NCBI RefSeq assembly: GCF_003943815.1
Contig: NZ_RJNA01000002.1
Span: 76,070 to 140,069 of the forward strand
Length of the DNA: 64,000 nt
Source: Streptococcus cristatus
GTDB taxonomy: Bacteria; Bacillota; Bacilli; Lactobacillales; Streptococcaceae
Reading direction: 5' to 3'
Shown here: positions 20,466-29,418 of the stretch, piece by piece
How positions within the stretch are numbered: position 1 is the stretch's first letter
Layout of the letters: each line of letters starts with the position of its first letter
Notes under the pieces: model-generated
What the model was told of the DNA's origin: nothing
The model's database searches: none
The model's input: the letters and a program-made list of their open reading frames with translations, nothing else
Position numbers and translations under genes: made by a program

Positions 20466-21083
20466 CTATTTTTCACTTGAAGTCTGGGAAGGAACCACCG
20501 TATTTGAAGAGGCGCCCGAAGTATCTGAAGACGGGCTTGGTATCTCCGAAGATGGACTTGGGGTAACTTCTGGACTAGAGGATGGTGCAGGAGTCGAACT
20601 TTCTTGTGGCTGTATTCGTGGTTCGATGGAGATGGCAGGTGTTCGATAAACTGGCGCAACAGGCGTAGGAGAGAACGACTGCTGCTGGTCTGAATCAGGT
20701 TCAGTGGATTCCTCAGGTGTCTTCATTGCATCTTTTACGGCTTGAATTCGACCTTGGAACTTAGCTTTGGCTTCCTCATCTTTTACCTTGTCAACCGCTG
20801 CTTGTGCTTGAGTCACACTTTCATCGGTACGCTCTTCTTCTAACTTTTTAACAGCTACTTCAGCATCCTGAATCGTATTATCTTCTGACGATGTTTTCTT
20901 AGTAGAACTAGCTTTACTGGAGCTTGAACGTCTACTGTAACTAACTGTTTTGGCGGAGCCCGTATTCTTCTGAGCTGGTTTTAAAAATATAAGTCCAGAA
21001 ACCAAGATAAGCAGCATTATTGCCAGGATCCCTAAACGAACAAGGTTAGAAGCTCTCTCTAATTTATCAAAAATATTTCTCAT
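20466..21083 (-). CDS. Membrane-anchored Ser/Pro-rich protein of unknown function
   Basis: 205 residues. A short cytoplasmic N-terminus is followed by one hydrophobic helix (about residues 16-36, VRLGILAIMLLILVSGLIFL), a basic Ser-rich linker (YSRRSSSSKASS), a charged helical region (about residues 70-120) and a low-complexity Ser/Pro/Thr tail. This is the layout of an extracellular protein held by an N-terminal anchor whose tail spans the cell wall. No LPXTG or catalytic motif is seen. It follows purR by 15 bases and is probably cotranscribed with it. It was not assigned to any family. Confidence 0.7.
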   Translation of the reverse strand: MRNIFDKLERASNLVRLGILAIMLLILVSGLIFLKPAQKNTGSAKTVSYSRRSSSSKASSTKKTSSEDNTIQDAEVAVKKLEEERTDESVTQAQAAVDKVKDEEAKAKFQGRIQAVKDAMKTPEESTEPDSDQQQSFSPTPVAPVYRTPAISIEPRIQPQESSTPAPSSSPEVTPSPSSEIPSPSSDTSGASSNTVVPSQTSSEK

Positions 21084-21098
21084 AATTTTTTCCTAAAG

Positions 21099-21914
21099 TT
21101 AATCAAATATATTCCCAATCTCAACATCAATCGTATTTGATTTAACGTCGATATTGGTCACCTTTAACAGTGATTTGTATTCTAGATGATCGCGATTGGC
21201 TTGCGCATTGTCTGCAAAGACCGCTACTCCTGCCAACTCCGAATCAAACTCAGACAGAAGGCTAATCATCCCATTAACCGTTCCGCCTCCCTTGAGAAAG
21301 TCATCAACAATCAGTACCCGACTGCCAGCTTTTAGGCTACGTTTTGAGAGGAACATTTTCTCAATCCGATCTCCGCTAGAGCCAGAGACATAGTTGACAC
21401 TGACCGTAGATCCCTCGGTGATTTTCAAATCGCGACGGACAATGACAAAGGGAACATTCAAGACATTAGCGACAGCATTGGCCAAGGGAACCCCCTTGGT
21501 CGCCACTGTCATAACGGCATCAATCTTTTGATCTTTAAAAGCTTTGGCAATGATGCGGCCAATATTATTGAGGATAGATGGCGTACTGAGCAAATCTGAT
21601 AAGTAGATATAGCCGCCAGGAAGGATTCGATTACTCTCAGACAGCTGATCGCGGAGGTCTTGAACGATAGCCTTGGCCTCCTTTTCTGAAATGGAAGGAG
21701 TGAAGACGACACCTCCTCCAGCACCGGTAATTGTCTCAATCGTACCAATTTCGATTTCTTCAAAGGCACGTTTGATAATCACGATGTCTTCTGAAATGGA
21801 AGACTTGGCAGACTCATATTTTTCTGCAAATGTGTTTAAACTTGTTAATTGGTAAGGATGGTTAATCAAGTAATTGGAAATAACCACCATGCGCTCACTT
21901 CTTCTTAATTTCAT
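21099..21914 (-). CDS. purR: Purine operon regulator PurR
   Basis: 271 residues. An N-terminal winged helix (about residues 1-75, KLRRSERMVVISNYLINHP) is joined to a phosphoribosyltransferase-like domain with the PRPP-binding loop VLIVDDFLKGGGTVNG at about 200-215. PRPP is the effector. The homologue represses pur genes in Bacillus subtilis and activates them in Lactococcus lactis; the mode here is not shown by sequence. Likely targets in this window are purC-H and purR itself (PurBoxes at 22072-22115). Confidence 0.95.
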   Translation of the reverse strand: MKLRRSERMVVISNYLINHPYQLTSLNTFAEKYESAKSSISEDIVIIKRAFEEIEIGTIETITGAGGGVVFTPSISEKEAKAIVQDLRDQLSESNRILPGGYIYLSDLLSTPSILNNIGRIIAKAFKDQKIDAVMTVATKGVPLANAVANVLNVPFVIVRRDLKITEGSTVSVNYVSGSSGDRIEKMFLSKRSLKAGSRVLIVDDFLKGGGTVNGMISLLSEFDSELAGVAVFADNAQANRDHLEYKSLLKVTNIDVKSNTIDVEIGNIFD

Positions 21915-22026
21915 TTTTTCACCAATTCGACTCCATCAAAATCAGCCACAAACTAATCTGAGAACCTAGCTCTTCTCGCATAGAGCAGTATATCAGCTCT
22001 TTCAATTCAAAGTTTGGAGTGATTTC

Positions 22027-22115
22027 TATGAATATTTATTTTATTTTTTTCATTATATCATACTATATCAAAAAAACGAACATTATACTAAATATAATGC
22101 CCATTTTTCGTATTT
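22027..22115 (-). promoter_or_regulatory. purR promoter with an inverted PurBox pair
   Basis: Two PurBox-like 13-mers face each other: AAAAACGAACATT at 22072-22084 (plus strand) and AAATACGAAAAAT at 22103-22115 (minus strand), 18 bases apart, close to the paired-box layout known in Bacillus subtilis. Extended -10 sequences (TGA-TATAAT and GTATAAT on the minus strand) lie within and downstream. This suggests autoregulation of purR. Confidence 0.65.
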
Positions 22116-23059
22116 CACTTATCAATTTTTGGTTTATAGAAGGAACGATTTTCCAATGCGAATATTTTATTGGTCATTTCTCCCGGAGCAACGAGAGACA
22201 GAGCCGTGGTCATCATCATCATTTCCGCATCCAGATTGTCAATCATGTGTAGGATTTCTGCTTCCATAATCTTTGGACGAACGGGACTGCCGTATTCGAG
22301 GAGACCGTGATGACTGAGGAGGACGTGGCGCAAAACAATGACATCTTCCTTGGTATCATCAATTTTCAGCTCTGCCAAGGTTTTGGTCAATTCTTCGTCA
22401 ATCAGCGCAATATGGCCAATCAGATTGCCTCGCACGGTGTATTCCGTATTTTCTGGACCGCTCAACTCAATGACTTTGGCTAAGTCGTGCAACATAATCC
22501 CCGCAAAAAGAAGGCTCTTATTAAGCTGAGGATAGATGTCACCAATCGCATCTGCTAGCTTGACCATGGTAGCTGTATGAAAAGCGAGTCCTGATTCAAA
22601 AGCATGGTGATTGGTTTTCGCTGCTGGGTAAGAATAGAATTCCTTATCGTATTTGCTGTAAAGGGAGCGCACCACGCGCTGCCAGACTTGATTTTCAATC
22701 TTGAAAATCATTTGCGCCAGATATTCCCGCAGTTCTTTTTGATCAACAGGTGGTTTTTCTTTGAAATCAGCAGGATTATTAGGCTCGCCGGCCTTTGGCA
22801 GACGTAAAGTCAGCTGATTAACCTGAGGGGTGTTATTGTAGACCTCGCGGCGTCCTTGCATGTGAACGACTTTCCCCGCTGTAAATTCCGCCACATTATG
22901 GGGCTGGGCATCCCATAATTTCCCCTCAATCACTCCAGTGTCATCTTGGAAAGTGAAGGCGAGGTAATTCTTCCCAGCTCTAGTCTGTCGGACTTCTGCT
23001 GACTTAATCAGATAAAAGCCTTCAAACATCTCATCTTTTTTCATTTGATTAATTTTCAT
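22115..23059 (-). CDS. yhaM: YhaM/Cbf1-type 3'-5' exoribonuclease (HD domain)
   Basis: 314 residues. It has an N-terminal OB-fold (about residues 10-90) and a C-terminal HD metal-dependent domain with HHAFESGLAFHT and MLHDLAK (His191-Asp192). Family members are 3'-5' exoribonucleases; the pneumococcal homologue is named Cbf1 and trims RNAs at U-tracts. ATG 23059 (MKINQMKKDEMFEGF) is chosen because GGGAAG lies upstream; it overlaps the rmuC stop by 11 bases, so the two are cotranslated. The longer ORF upstream is not needed. Confidence 0.9.
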   Translation of the reverse strand: MKINQMKKDEMFEGFYLIKSAEVRQTRAGKNYLAFTFQDDTGVIEGKLWDAQPHNVAEFTAGKVVHMQGRREVYNNTPQVNQLTLRLPKAGEPNNPADFKEKPPVDQKELREYLAQMIFKIENQVWQRVVRSLYSKYDKEFYSYPAAKTNHHAFESGLAFHTATMVKLADAIGDIYPQLNKSLLFAGIMLHDLAKVIELSGPENTEYTVRGNLIGHIALIDEELTKTLAELKIDDTKEDVIVLRHVLLSHHGLLEYGSPVRPKIMEAEILHMIDNLDAEMMMMTTALSLVAPGEMTNKIFALENRSFYKPKIDK

Positions 23060-24305
23060 AGTCTTCCCTTTCATCTGGAATATCGAGCAAGTGTAAATGA
23101 AGGTCTTGGTCAGACAATTCAATATGCCGCAGCGTTCTTTCAATGGCATTGGTTCGTCGAGTCAGTAGCTCATCAATGCTGCCAGAAGCGTTCTTCAGAT
23201 GTTTCTGAGCCTTGGCTAGAATACCGCCAAACTTATTGAATTCCAGCTTGACACTGCCCAGAACCTTGCTGATGTCATCTGCGCTACGTTGGATGTTTAG
23301 GGTTTTAAAGCCAACTGAGAGAGAGTTGAGCAGGGCTGACAAGGTAGACGGTCCAGCTACGACAATCTGCTCATCTCGCCGCAAACCGTCGAAAAACTCT
23401 GGATTGCGAACTACTTCAGAATAGAGACCTTCCGTTGGCAAAAACATAATCCCAAAATTAGTCGTAGCTGGCGGAGCTAGATATTTACTGTTGATGTCCT
23501 TGGCAAAACGCTTGACGCTAGCCAACAGCGACTTGCGATAAAGTTCAATCTCTTCCTTGTTGCTCGATTCATAAGCCTCTTCCAAGCGGTAATAATCCGC
23601 CAGAGGAAATTTGGAATCGATGGGCAGGTAGACATAGTCCTGATCCGTCTGTCCCGGCAATTTGATGGCATACTCCACGCGCTCACTAGAACCTGCCACT
23701 GTGGCAAATTCTCGCTCATACTGGCTGGGTGTCATGATGTCTTCGATAATTTGTCCCAGCTGGAGCTCGCCCATAATACCGCGGGTCTTGGTATTGGAAA
23801 GAACCTTATTGAGACTGCCAACATCCCGAGCCACTGTCTGCATCTCTCCTAAACCACGATTGACAGATTCTAGCTGCTTGGACACCGTCTCAAAGGAGGT
23901 CTGTAGGCGACTCTTCAGAGTCTTCTCCAATTTTTCCTCAACGGTCTGGCGCATCTGCTCCAGCCGCAGGTCATTGGACTCCTGAATCTGACGCATCCGC
24001 TCATCGGTTTTGTCTCGATTTTTGCTGAAACTATCCGCCATTTCGGTTCGCAAATCCGTCAAATGGAGATGCAAATCTGTTCGAACTTCTGCTAGCCGAT
24101 CGCCCAGAACCAGTTCTAGCTCTTTTTGCCGAAGAGCTTCCTGCTGCCTTTCCTGCTCAAAGCGATAGTCCAGCTGGTCGGACAGATGATCTTCCTGCTC
24201 TTCTAGCAAGACTTTGATTGCCTGCTCCTGCTGCCCCTGTCTCTGCCAGAAGAAATAGAGAAAGACCAGATTGATGATAAGCAGGATGATGATGATATAT
24301 TCCAT
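23049..24305 (-). CDS. rmuC: DNA recombination protein RmuC homologue
   Basis: 418 residues. An N-terminal membrane helix (MEYIIIILLIINLVFLYFF) precedes a long coiled coil (about residues 25-160, rich in Glu/Arg/Gln) and the RmuC domain with a nuclease-like fold, including YVYLPIDSKFPLADYYRL and GIMFLPTEGLYSEVV. In E. coli RmuC limits DNA inversions; the biochemical activity is not firmly known. The start at 24305 places the membrane helix first and abuts the thiN stop. Confidence 0.9.
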   Translation of the reverse strand: MEYIIIILLIINLVFLYFFWQRQGQQEQAIKVLLEEQEDHLSDQLDYRFEQERQQEALRQKELELVLGDRLAEVRTDLHLHLTDLRTEMADSFSKNRDKTDERMRQIQESNDLRLEQMRQTVEEKLEKTLKSRLQTSFETVSKQLESVNRGLGEMQTVARDVGSLNKVLSNTKTRGIMGELQLGQIIEDIMTPSQYEREFATVAGSSERVEYAIKLPGQTDQDYVYLPIDSKFPLADYYRLEEAYESSNKEEIELYRKSLLASVKRFAKDINSKYLAPPATTNFGIMFLPTEGLYSEVVRNPEFFDGLRRDEQIVVAGPSTLSALLNSLSVGFKTLNIQRSADDISKVLGSVKLEFNKFGGILAKAQKHLKNASGSIDELLTRRTNAIERTLRHIELSDQDLHLHLLDIPDEREDYEN

Positions 24306-24306
24306 A

Positions 24307-24939
24307 TCAACTCCTATCTTTACTGTAAATAACAACCGTATAACCCTTGTCAAAGGATAAAAATACAGGTCTATCTATAAATTCGTTAGAAGCATAGACT
24401 TTTTTAAAGAAAAAATTCCTTTCATTTAAAGGATATTTAGCTCCTTCAATGGTCAAAGGAACATCCTCTGTCGGCATAAAGGCTAGATAGTCCATCCCTT
24501 CCACTGGCTTGATTTCATGACGGCCAGAAGGCACATAGCGGATGCAATTCTGGGCATCAACTAAGATCAGCTGCTCCATATAGGGAGCGATCTTATCGTT
24601 GCTGGGTAAGAAAATGTTGGCCAGAGCATGGTCTAGACGACCGCCAAAAGCGCCGAAAATCGTCAGATAAGCATCTGGATAGCGCTCAAGACAAGCCAGA
24701 ACGGCCAATTCCAAGTCCGTATCATCCTTTTCAGGCTGAGCCTGAATTACTTCCTTGGCACCAGCTTTTATGCGCAGCAATTCTTCTTCAGATACAGAAT
24801 CAAAATCACCAACCGCTAAGTCCAGAGGCAATCCCTGCTTTAGCAAATAAAAGGCGCCACGATCAACTCCGACAAAGATATCAAAATCCCTATTGAGCTC
24901 AGTCAAATCACCGCCAGCAAACAGAGCAATCCTAGGCAT
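24307..24939 (-). CDS. thiN: Thiamine pyrophosphokinase
   Basis: 210 residues. It transfers pyrophosphate from ATP to thiamine to give TPP. The N-terminal domain has FVGVDRGAFYLLKQG and LAVGDFDSV (Asp-rich catalytic region), then EKDDTDLELAV and GAFGGRLDHALANI, all diagnostic of ThiN. Its start overlaps the rpe stop by eight bases, in the conserved rsgA-rpe-thiN run. Confidence 0.95.
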   Translation of the reverse strand: MPRIALFAGGDLTELNRDFDIFVGVDRGAFYLLKQGLPLDLAVGDFDSVSEEELLRIKAGAKEVIQAQPEKDDTDLELAVLACLERYPDAYLTIFGAFGGRLDHALANIFLPSNDKIAPYMEQLILVDAQNCIRYVPSGRHEIKPVEGMDYLAFMPTEDVPLTIEGAKYPLNERNFFFKKVYASNEFIDRPVFLSFDKGYTVVIYSKDRS

Positions 24940-25591
24940 CTAACGCATCCCTCAAGGTCTGAACTTGATGACTGACATCACCTTTGAAGACATAGCTACC
25001 GGCCACAAAAATATTGGCGCCAGCTTCTCTAGCCAGCTGAATCGTCTTATCGTCAATCCCTCCGTCAACCTCAATATCAAAGTTCAGCTGATTGGCCTCT
25101 CGCAAAGCGACCAGTTCACGAATCTTATCCATGGTTTCTGGCAGAAAAGCCTGACCACCAAAGCCTGGATTGACTGTCATGACTAGGACCTGATCCACTA
25201 GATTCAAGACATTTTTAATCGCTTCAACTGGCGTTCCTGGATTGATAACAACGCTAGGCTTGACACCTGCTGCACGAATCTTCTGCAAAGCCCCATGAAT
25301 ATGCGGAGTCGCTTCAACATGGATGCTGATAATATCTGCACCCGCCCGAGCGAATTCCTCGATATGATGCTCAGGATTGGACACCATGAGATGACAATCA
25401 AAAACCATCTTGCTGTGGGGACGCATACTTGCTACAACACCGGCACCAAAGCTGATATTAGGGACAAAATGGCCATCCATGACATCCAAATGGGCATACT
25501 CCGCCCCGCTAGCTTCTAGCTTTTTCAACTCAGTCTCAAAATTAGCATAATCCGCACTCAAAACAGAGGGAGCAATTTTAAATGTTTTCAT
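24932..25591 (-). CDS. rpe: Ribulose-phosphate 3-epimerase
   Basis: 219 residues, a TIM barrel of normal length. It interconverts ribulose-5-phosphate and xylulose-5-phosphate. Metal and substrate residues are seen in HLDVMDGHFVPNISFG, FDCHLMV, MTVNPGFGGQAF and DIEVDGGI. It follows rsgA by 14 bases. Confidence 0.97.
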   Translation of the reverse strand: MKTFKIAPSVLSADYANFETELKKLEASGAEYAHLDVMDGHFVPNISFGAGVVASMRPHSKMVFDCHLMVSNPEHHIEEFARAGADIISIHVEATPHIHGALQKIRAAGVKPSVVINPGTPVEAIKNVLNLVDQVLVMTVNPGFGGQAFLPETMDKIRELVALREANQLNFDIEVDGGIDDKTIQLAREAGANIFVAGSYVFKGDVSHQVQTLRDALDA

Positions 25592-25605
25592 GATAGTTCC
25601 TTTCT

Positions 25606-26484
25606 CTATTTAGGAAGTTTTTTAGCTGTCTTTTTATAGGTTTCACGGCGATTCTCGATTTCACTGAGAAATTGCAGGTAATTTTCGAAACGAAAAGCAG
25701 CAATTTGCCGGGCTTCTACGGCTGGTTTGACGGCACAAGCCGGTTCATGTGTATGGGTACAAGTGCGGAACTTGCAGTCCCGGCTGATTTCGGCAATTTC
25801 TGGAAAGGCGGCATTCAGGTCTTCTGCCTTGTCTACTTCATAGTCTAAGGAAGAAAAGCCCGGAGTGTCCGCAATCTTTCCACCATTTAGGTTATAAAAG
25901 CTGACCGCCCGTGTCGTATGGCGACCCCGCCCCAGACTTTCAGAAATCTCTCCTGTCTCTAATTGCAAATCTGGTGCAATTTTATTGAGCAGAGTGGACT
26001 TCCCAACACCAGTCTGACCCATGAAAACTGTAATTTTCCCCGTCAGCAGTGGCAATAAATCCTCGACAGACCGGACCACCTGATAGCCAATCCGCTGATA
26101 GGCCTGAACATAAGTATCCAAGCTGGCTTCATCCTCCAACAGATCCAACTTACTCAGATAGATGAGAGGGTGGATGCCCTTGTGCTCCAGAAGCACCAGA
26201 AAACGATCCAAGAGATTGTCATTGAAGTCTGGCTCCTTGGCACTCATGATGACAACTGCCTGATCAATGTTGACAATGGGTGGCCGCACCAAACTATTTT
26301 TACGCTCGGCTATTTTTAAAATGTAGCCTTCGGAATCCTTGTCCGCTGAAAACTCAACATGATCGCCAACATAAGGCGTTTGTCCTTTTTTGCGGAAATT
26401 CCCACGCGCTCTGGTCTGATACACCTGCCCATCTGACTCTACATAATAAAAGCCAGCCAAGGCTTTGATAATTATTCCTTGCAA
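25606..26484 (-). CDS. rsgA: Ribosome small-subunit-dependent GTPase A
   Basis: 292 residues. It is a late 30S assembly factor. The order is an N-terminal OB domain, a circularly permuted GTPase domain (LSKLDLL as G4 before [12 protein letters not shown] as G1, then DTPGFSSL as G3) and a C-terminal zinc domain with [16 protein letters not shown]. It follows rsmA in a ribosome-maturation cluster, although tRNA-Leu on the opposite strand lies between the two. Confidence 0.96.
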   Translation of the reverse strand: MQGIIIKALAGFYYVESDGQVYQTRARGNFRKKGQTPYVGDHVEFSADKDSEGYILKIAERKNSLVRPPIVNIDQAVVIMSAKEPDFNDNLLDRFLVLLEHKGIHPLIYLSKLDLLEDEASLDTYVQAYQRIGYQVVRSVEDLLPLLTGKITVFMGQTGVGKSTLLNKIAPDLQLETGEISESLGRGRHTTRAVSFYNLNGGKIADTPGFSSLDYEVDKAEDLNAAFPEIAEISRDCKFRTCTHTHEPACAVKPAVEARQIAAFRFENYLQFLSEIENRRETYKKTAKKLPK

Positions 26485-26546
26485 GACTGCTCCTTTAAAG
26501 TTAATACAATTATTATATCAAAAAAACATATATTTGGCTTTTACTA

Positions 26547-26574
26547 TTGGCATTTTCAAAAAATATGTTATAAT
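26547..26574 (+). promoter_or_regulatory. Promoter of tRNA-Leu
   Basis: TTGGCA, 16-base spacer, extended -10 TGT-TATAAT ending 9 bases before the mature tRNA 5' end. Confidence 0.75.
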
Positions 26575-26583
26575 AAAAAGCAA

Positions 26584-26666
26584 GCGGAGGTGGTGGAACG
26601 GCAGACACGCATGCTTCAGGCGCATGTGCCCGTACGGGTGTGAGGGTTCAAATCCCTTCCTCCGCA
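26584..26666 (+). tRNA. tRNA-Leu (anticodon CAG)
   Basis: The acceptor stem GCGGAGG/CCTCCGC is perfect, the anticodon stem is CATGC/GCATG with loop TTCAGGC, and the long variable arm GTGCCCGTACGGGTGT and the T arm GAGGGTTCAAATCCCTT are those of a leucine tRNA. CCA is not encoded. It is the only plus-strand gene in this minus-strand run. Confidence 0.95.
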
Positions 26667-26675
26667 TCGAACAGG

Positions 26676-26707
26676 AACTCTTGTCCAAGTTGACAAGAGT
26701 TTTTCTT
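26676..26707 (+). terminator. Terminator of tRNA-Leu
   Basis: AACTCTTGTC-CAAGTT-GACAAGAGTT followed by TTTCTTTT. Confidence 0.85.
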
Positions 26708-26785
26708 TTAAAAATTCACAAAAGCACCTTGCAATTTATTTCAGAAAAACCAGCCATTTTCAAAAAAGGGCTGGTTTTCAATATC

Positions 26786-27658
26786 TTATAGACCTTGCGC
26801 CTTCAAAGCATCCGCCAGACGGGCAAAGTCTGCCAAAGTCAAGGCTTCTCCCCGAACACTTGGAGATAAGTCAGCTCGTTCTAAAGCTGCTGTCAGTTTG
26901 CCTTTAGTCTCCTCTGACTTCCCAAAATAACTGGTCAGGTTATTCCAGAGAGTCTTCCGACGGTGGACAAAACTGGCCTTGGAGACCTTGAAAAAGAATT
27001 TCTCGTCCTGTACCGCAACTGCAGGCTGGTCTCTGCGCACCATCTTGAGAATAGCCGAATCCACATTTGGTGCTGGCACAAAGACTGTCCGCGGCACGAT
27101 AAAGGCAACCTTGGCCGTCATGTAATACTGCACCGCAATCGACAAACTGCCGTAGGCCTTGGTATTCGGCTGAGCTGATATCCGATCTGCCACTTCTTTT
27201 TGCATCATAACGACGAATTCACTAAAAGGAATTCCGCTTTCAATCAAATGCATGAGAATCGGCGTCGTGATGTAGTAGGGCAAATTTGCCACTACCTTGA
27301 TAGGCAGGTCTGGATTCTTAAACTCTGCTATGTACTGAGCCAGATCAACCTTGAGAATATCCTGATTGACCACTGTCACATTGTCAAAATCGCGCAGAGT
27401 ATCCGCCAAAATCGGCACCAGACGGTCATCAATCTCAAAGGCCATAACCTCTGCAGCACTTTCCGCCAAAAATTCTGTCAAAGCACCAATTCCGGGACCA
27501 ATTTCGATAACATTGACCTTTTTATCAATCTCGGCTGTATCCACAATCTTCTGGAGGATGTTGGTATCCGTCAGGAAATTCTGACCGAACGATTTTTTAA
27601 AGGTGAAACCGTGACGCTCCAGAATGGCACGGGTCACACTATAGTCTGCAATTCTCAT
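26786..27658 (-). CDS. rsmA: 16S rRNA (A1518/A1519) dimethyltransferase KsgA
   Basis: 290 residues. It dimethylates two adenines in helix 45 of 16S rRNA using [15 protein letters not shown] at the N-terminus, [15 protein letters not shown] (motif I), [13 protein letters not shown] (catalytic NLPY motif) and the [11 protein letters not shown] segment are typical. In related streptococci rnmV lies directly upstream; here two extra genes separate them. Confidence 0.97.
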   Translation of the reverse strand: MRIADYSVTRAILERHGFTFKKSFGQNFLTDTNILQKIVDTAEIDKKVNVIEIGPGIGALTEFLAESAAEVMAFEIDDRLVPILADTLRDFDNVTVVNQDILKVDLAQYIAEFKNPDLPIKVVANLPYYITTPILMHLIESGIPFSEFVVMMQKEVADRISAQPNTKAYGSLSIAVQYYMTAKVAFIVPRTVFVPAPNVDSAILKMVRRDQPAVAVQDEKFFFKVSKASFVHRRKTLWNNLTSYFGKSEETKGKLTAALERADLSPSVRGEALTLADFARLADALKAQGL

Positions 27659-27670
27659 TTTCTCTCTTTC

Positions 27671-28431
27671 CTATCTCTTAGCCATCATATAAAAAATCAA
27701 CCGAATTACTAGTGCCAATAAAAACAAATATATGACCCCATTACCTCGCTTGTTCTCTTTTGCTTCGACCCCAGTCTCATCAAGCACTTGATCATCTTCT
27801 TGGACTTGCTCTTGTTTAGGTTTAGCTTCTTGACGTTGTACTAGCTTATCTTCTTGAACTTGGACTTGCTCAGCTTCTTGGACTTGCACTTGTTTATCTT
27901 TTGGGCGTTGCATTTTCTTCAACTCATCTTGGTATGCAACCGAGTCTAGAATATTGTCTTCTGGCAACAATTTTGAGGCATAATAATCAGGAAACCCCAT
28001 GGCAAGCCCAATCAAGTTCGTACCTGTTAAAGAAAAATCCAATTCTTGGGGTTGATTTCCCTGAATTGCTCGGATGTTTTTTAAAAGCTTACGCGAAGCT
28101 ATAGACAATCCGTCCATAGAAGCAACTTCTAAAATATCAAATCCTAGCATGTCACCATCTTTGACATTTGCAAGAATATAGCGAACAAAATCATCATATA
28201 GTTGCAAGGCCTGAGGGGCATTCTTTTCTAAAAAGGTCCGATTTTTGAGGGAATTTTTCTGGAATTTTTCAATAGGAAGTAAGATGTTAAATTTTTTCCA
28301 TAGAATACTAGGCATTCGCAAATCTTTTTCATCCCAAAATAATTGCCAAAAAAAGGAATTGTGTAAACGCCCTCCGTTAGAATACGTGCCTCATCGCCGT
28401 TTTTTAAATAAATATAGCTTCTATTTGCCAT
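27671..28431 (-). pseudogene. Membrane-anchored protein with VQVQE-type repeats, frameshifted in a T7 tract
   Basis: The N-terminal frame starts at ATG 28431 after GGGAG (MANRSYIYLKNGDEARILT). At 28348-28354 a run of seven T (minus strand) shifts the frame; with eight T it reads on through PFFWQLFWDEKDLRMPSILW into the 216-residue frame that ends at 27671. That part has an alpha-helical globular region, then about four imperfect 9-residue repeats rich in Gln, Val, Glu and Lys (VQVQEAEQ, VQVQEDKLV and relatives) and a C-terminal membrane helix (VIYLFLLALVIRLIFYMM). The family was not identified. The lesion may be a real mutation, phase variation or a sequencing error. Confidence 0.75.
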
Positions 28432-28462
28432 GTCATCTCCCTTCACAATTTTTTATTAAAGT

Positions 28463-28533
28463 TTAAATTTCCGTTAAAGTCACACCAAACAGTTCCAAAC
28501 GCTTGAGTCGCCTCTGTTTCCACCATTACCAAT
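28463..28533 (-). pseudogene. Remnant of a second rnmV 3' end
   Basis: On the minus strand this reads IGNG...RRLKRLELFGVTLTEI then a stop, matching the end of intact rnmV (IGYSNGKQLLKRLELFGVTLAEVEE). Codon differences in the best-matching part are mostly silent. It lies on the far side of the SDR gene from rnmV, so the SDR gene sits between an intact rnmV and this second tail. Confidence 0.7.
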
Positions 28534-28552
28534 ACAGATGCTTGCTAATTCG

Positions 28553-29407
28553 TTATTCGTTATCTTTTAAGGAGGTCATTTGCTCAAGTAAGGTGTAAAG
28601 TTTTTTCTGTCCTTCTTCCTCGTAAGCAAATGCATTAGCCTTAACTTCTTTGCATTTCTCGTCATACAAAAATCCCTCATAGCCATCTTCTATAGATAAT
28701 GCTGTATAGACTTTCGCCATTTCTTCAGGACTCATCGAAAATCTTGACTTAATTTTATACAGATTTTTCATAAAAACGCTGAGGCGATCATAGCGGCGCA
28801 TATCTACTTTGACATTGGTCACACGGACCGCCTGAACCTTGATACCTTTCCAATGTTTCCGCATATAAAGCGACAGCATCAACAAGGCCAGTTTATTCTG
28901 ATAATAGGTCTTAGCGGGACTATAATGTTTTTGACCGGATAAATTTTCAAAATCAAGCTTCATGAAAGGATAAAGCACCAGCCCTTGGGAAGAAATATTA
29001 ATAATCCGACCACTTTCTGACTTTTCCAACAAGCCTCTCAACAAGGTAGAAAGCAAGAAGGGAGCTACCACATTGGTTGCAAACTGCTTCTCCAAACCGT
29101 CTTTGGTCAGAATCGGCTTTTTGATTGATAAGTCAAAATCGGCCGCATTGTTAATGAAAACATCTAAAGTCTGTTCTTTTTGGATGTACTGTTCTACTGC
29201 TTTCCTGACGCTCTTCATATCAGATAAATCAACCAAGATGTAATCTACATGCGGATTTCCTGTTTGTTGACGGATTTTTTCACAGGCTTGCTCAGCAGCT
29301 TCTTTTCGCCGACAAAACAAAGTCACTGACCAATCCTTTTCAGCCAACTGTTTCGCAGCCTGATAGCCAATACCGCTATTGCCGCCCGTAATAATTACTT
29401 TTTTCAT
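28553..29407 (-). CDS. Short-chain dehydrogenase/reductase
   Basis: 284 residues. The N-terminal Rossmann motif is TGGNSGIG, NNAAD is present, the catalytic Ser is in IINISSQG and the Tyr-x-x-x-Lys pair is YYQNK. The preference for NADP(H) is suggested by basic residues after beta-2 (FCRRKEAAE). The substrate is unknown; the layout resembles retinol dehydrogenase/WWOX-like SDRs. It is inserted between rnmV and rsmA, which are neighbours in related genomes, and is flanked by a duplicated rnmV tail, so it was probably acquired. Confidence 0.88.
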   Translation of the reverse strand: MKKVIITGGNSGIGYQAAKQLAEKDWSVTLFCRRKEAAEQACEKIRQQTGNPHVDYILVDLSDMKSVRKAVEQYIQKEQTLDVFINNAADFDLSIKKPILTKDGLEKQFATNVVAPFLLSTLLRGLLEKSESGRIINISSQGLVLYPFMKLDFENLSGQKHYSPAKTYYQNKLALLMLSLYMRKHWKGIKVQAVRVTNVKVDMRRYDRLSVFMKNLYKIKSRFSMSPEEMAKVYTALSIEDGYEGFLYDEKCKEVKANAFAYEEEGQKKLYTLLEQMTSLKDNE

Positions 29408-29418
29408 TTCTGACTCCG

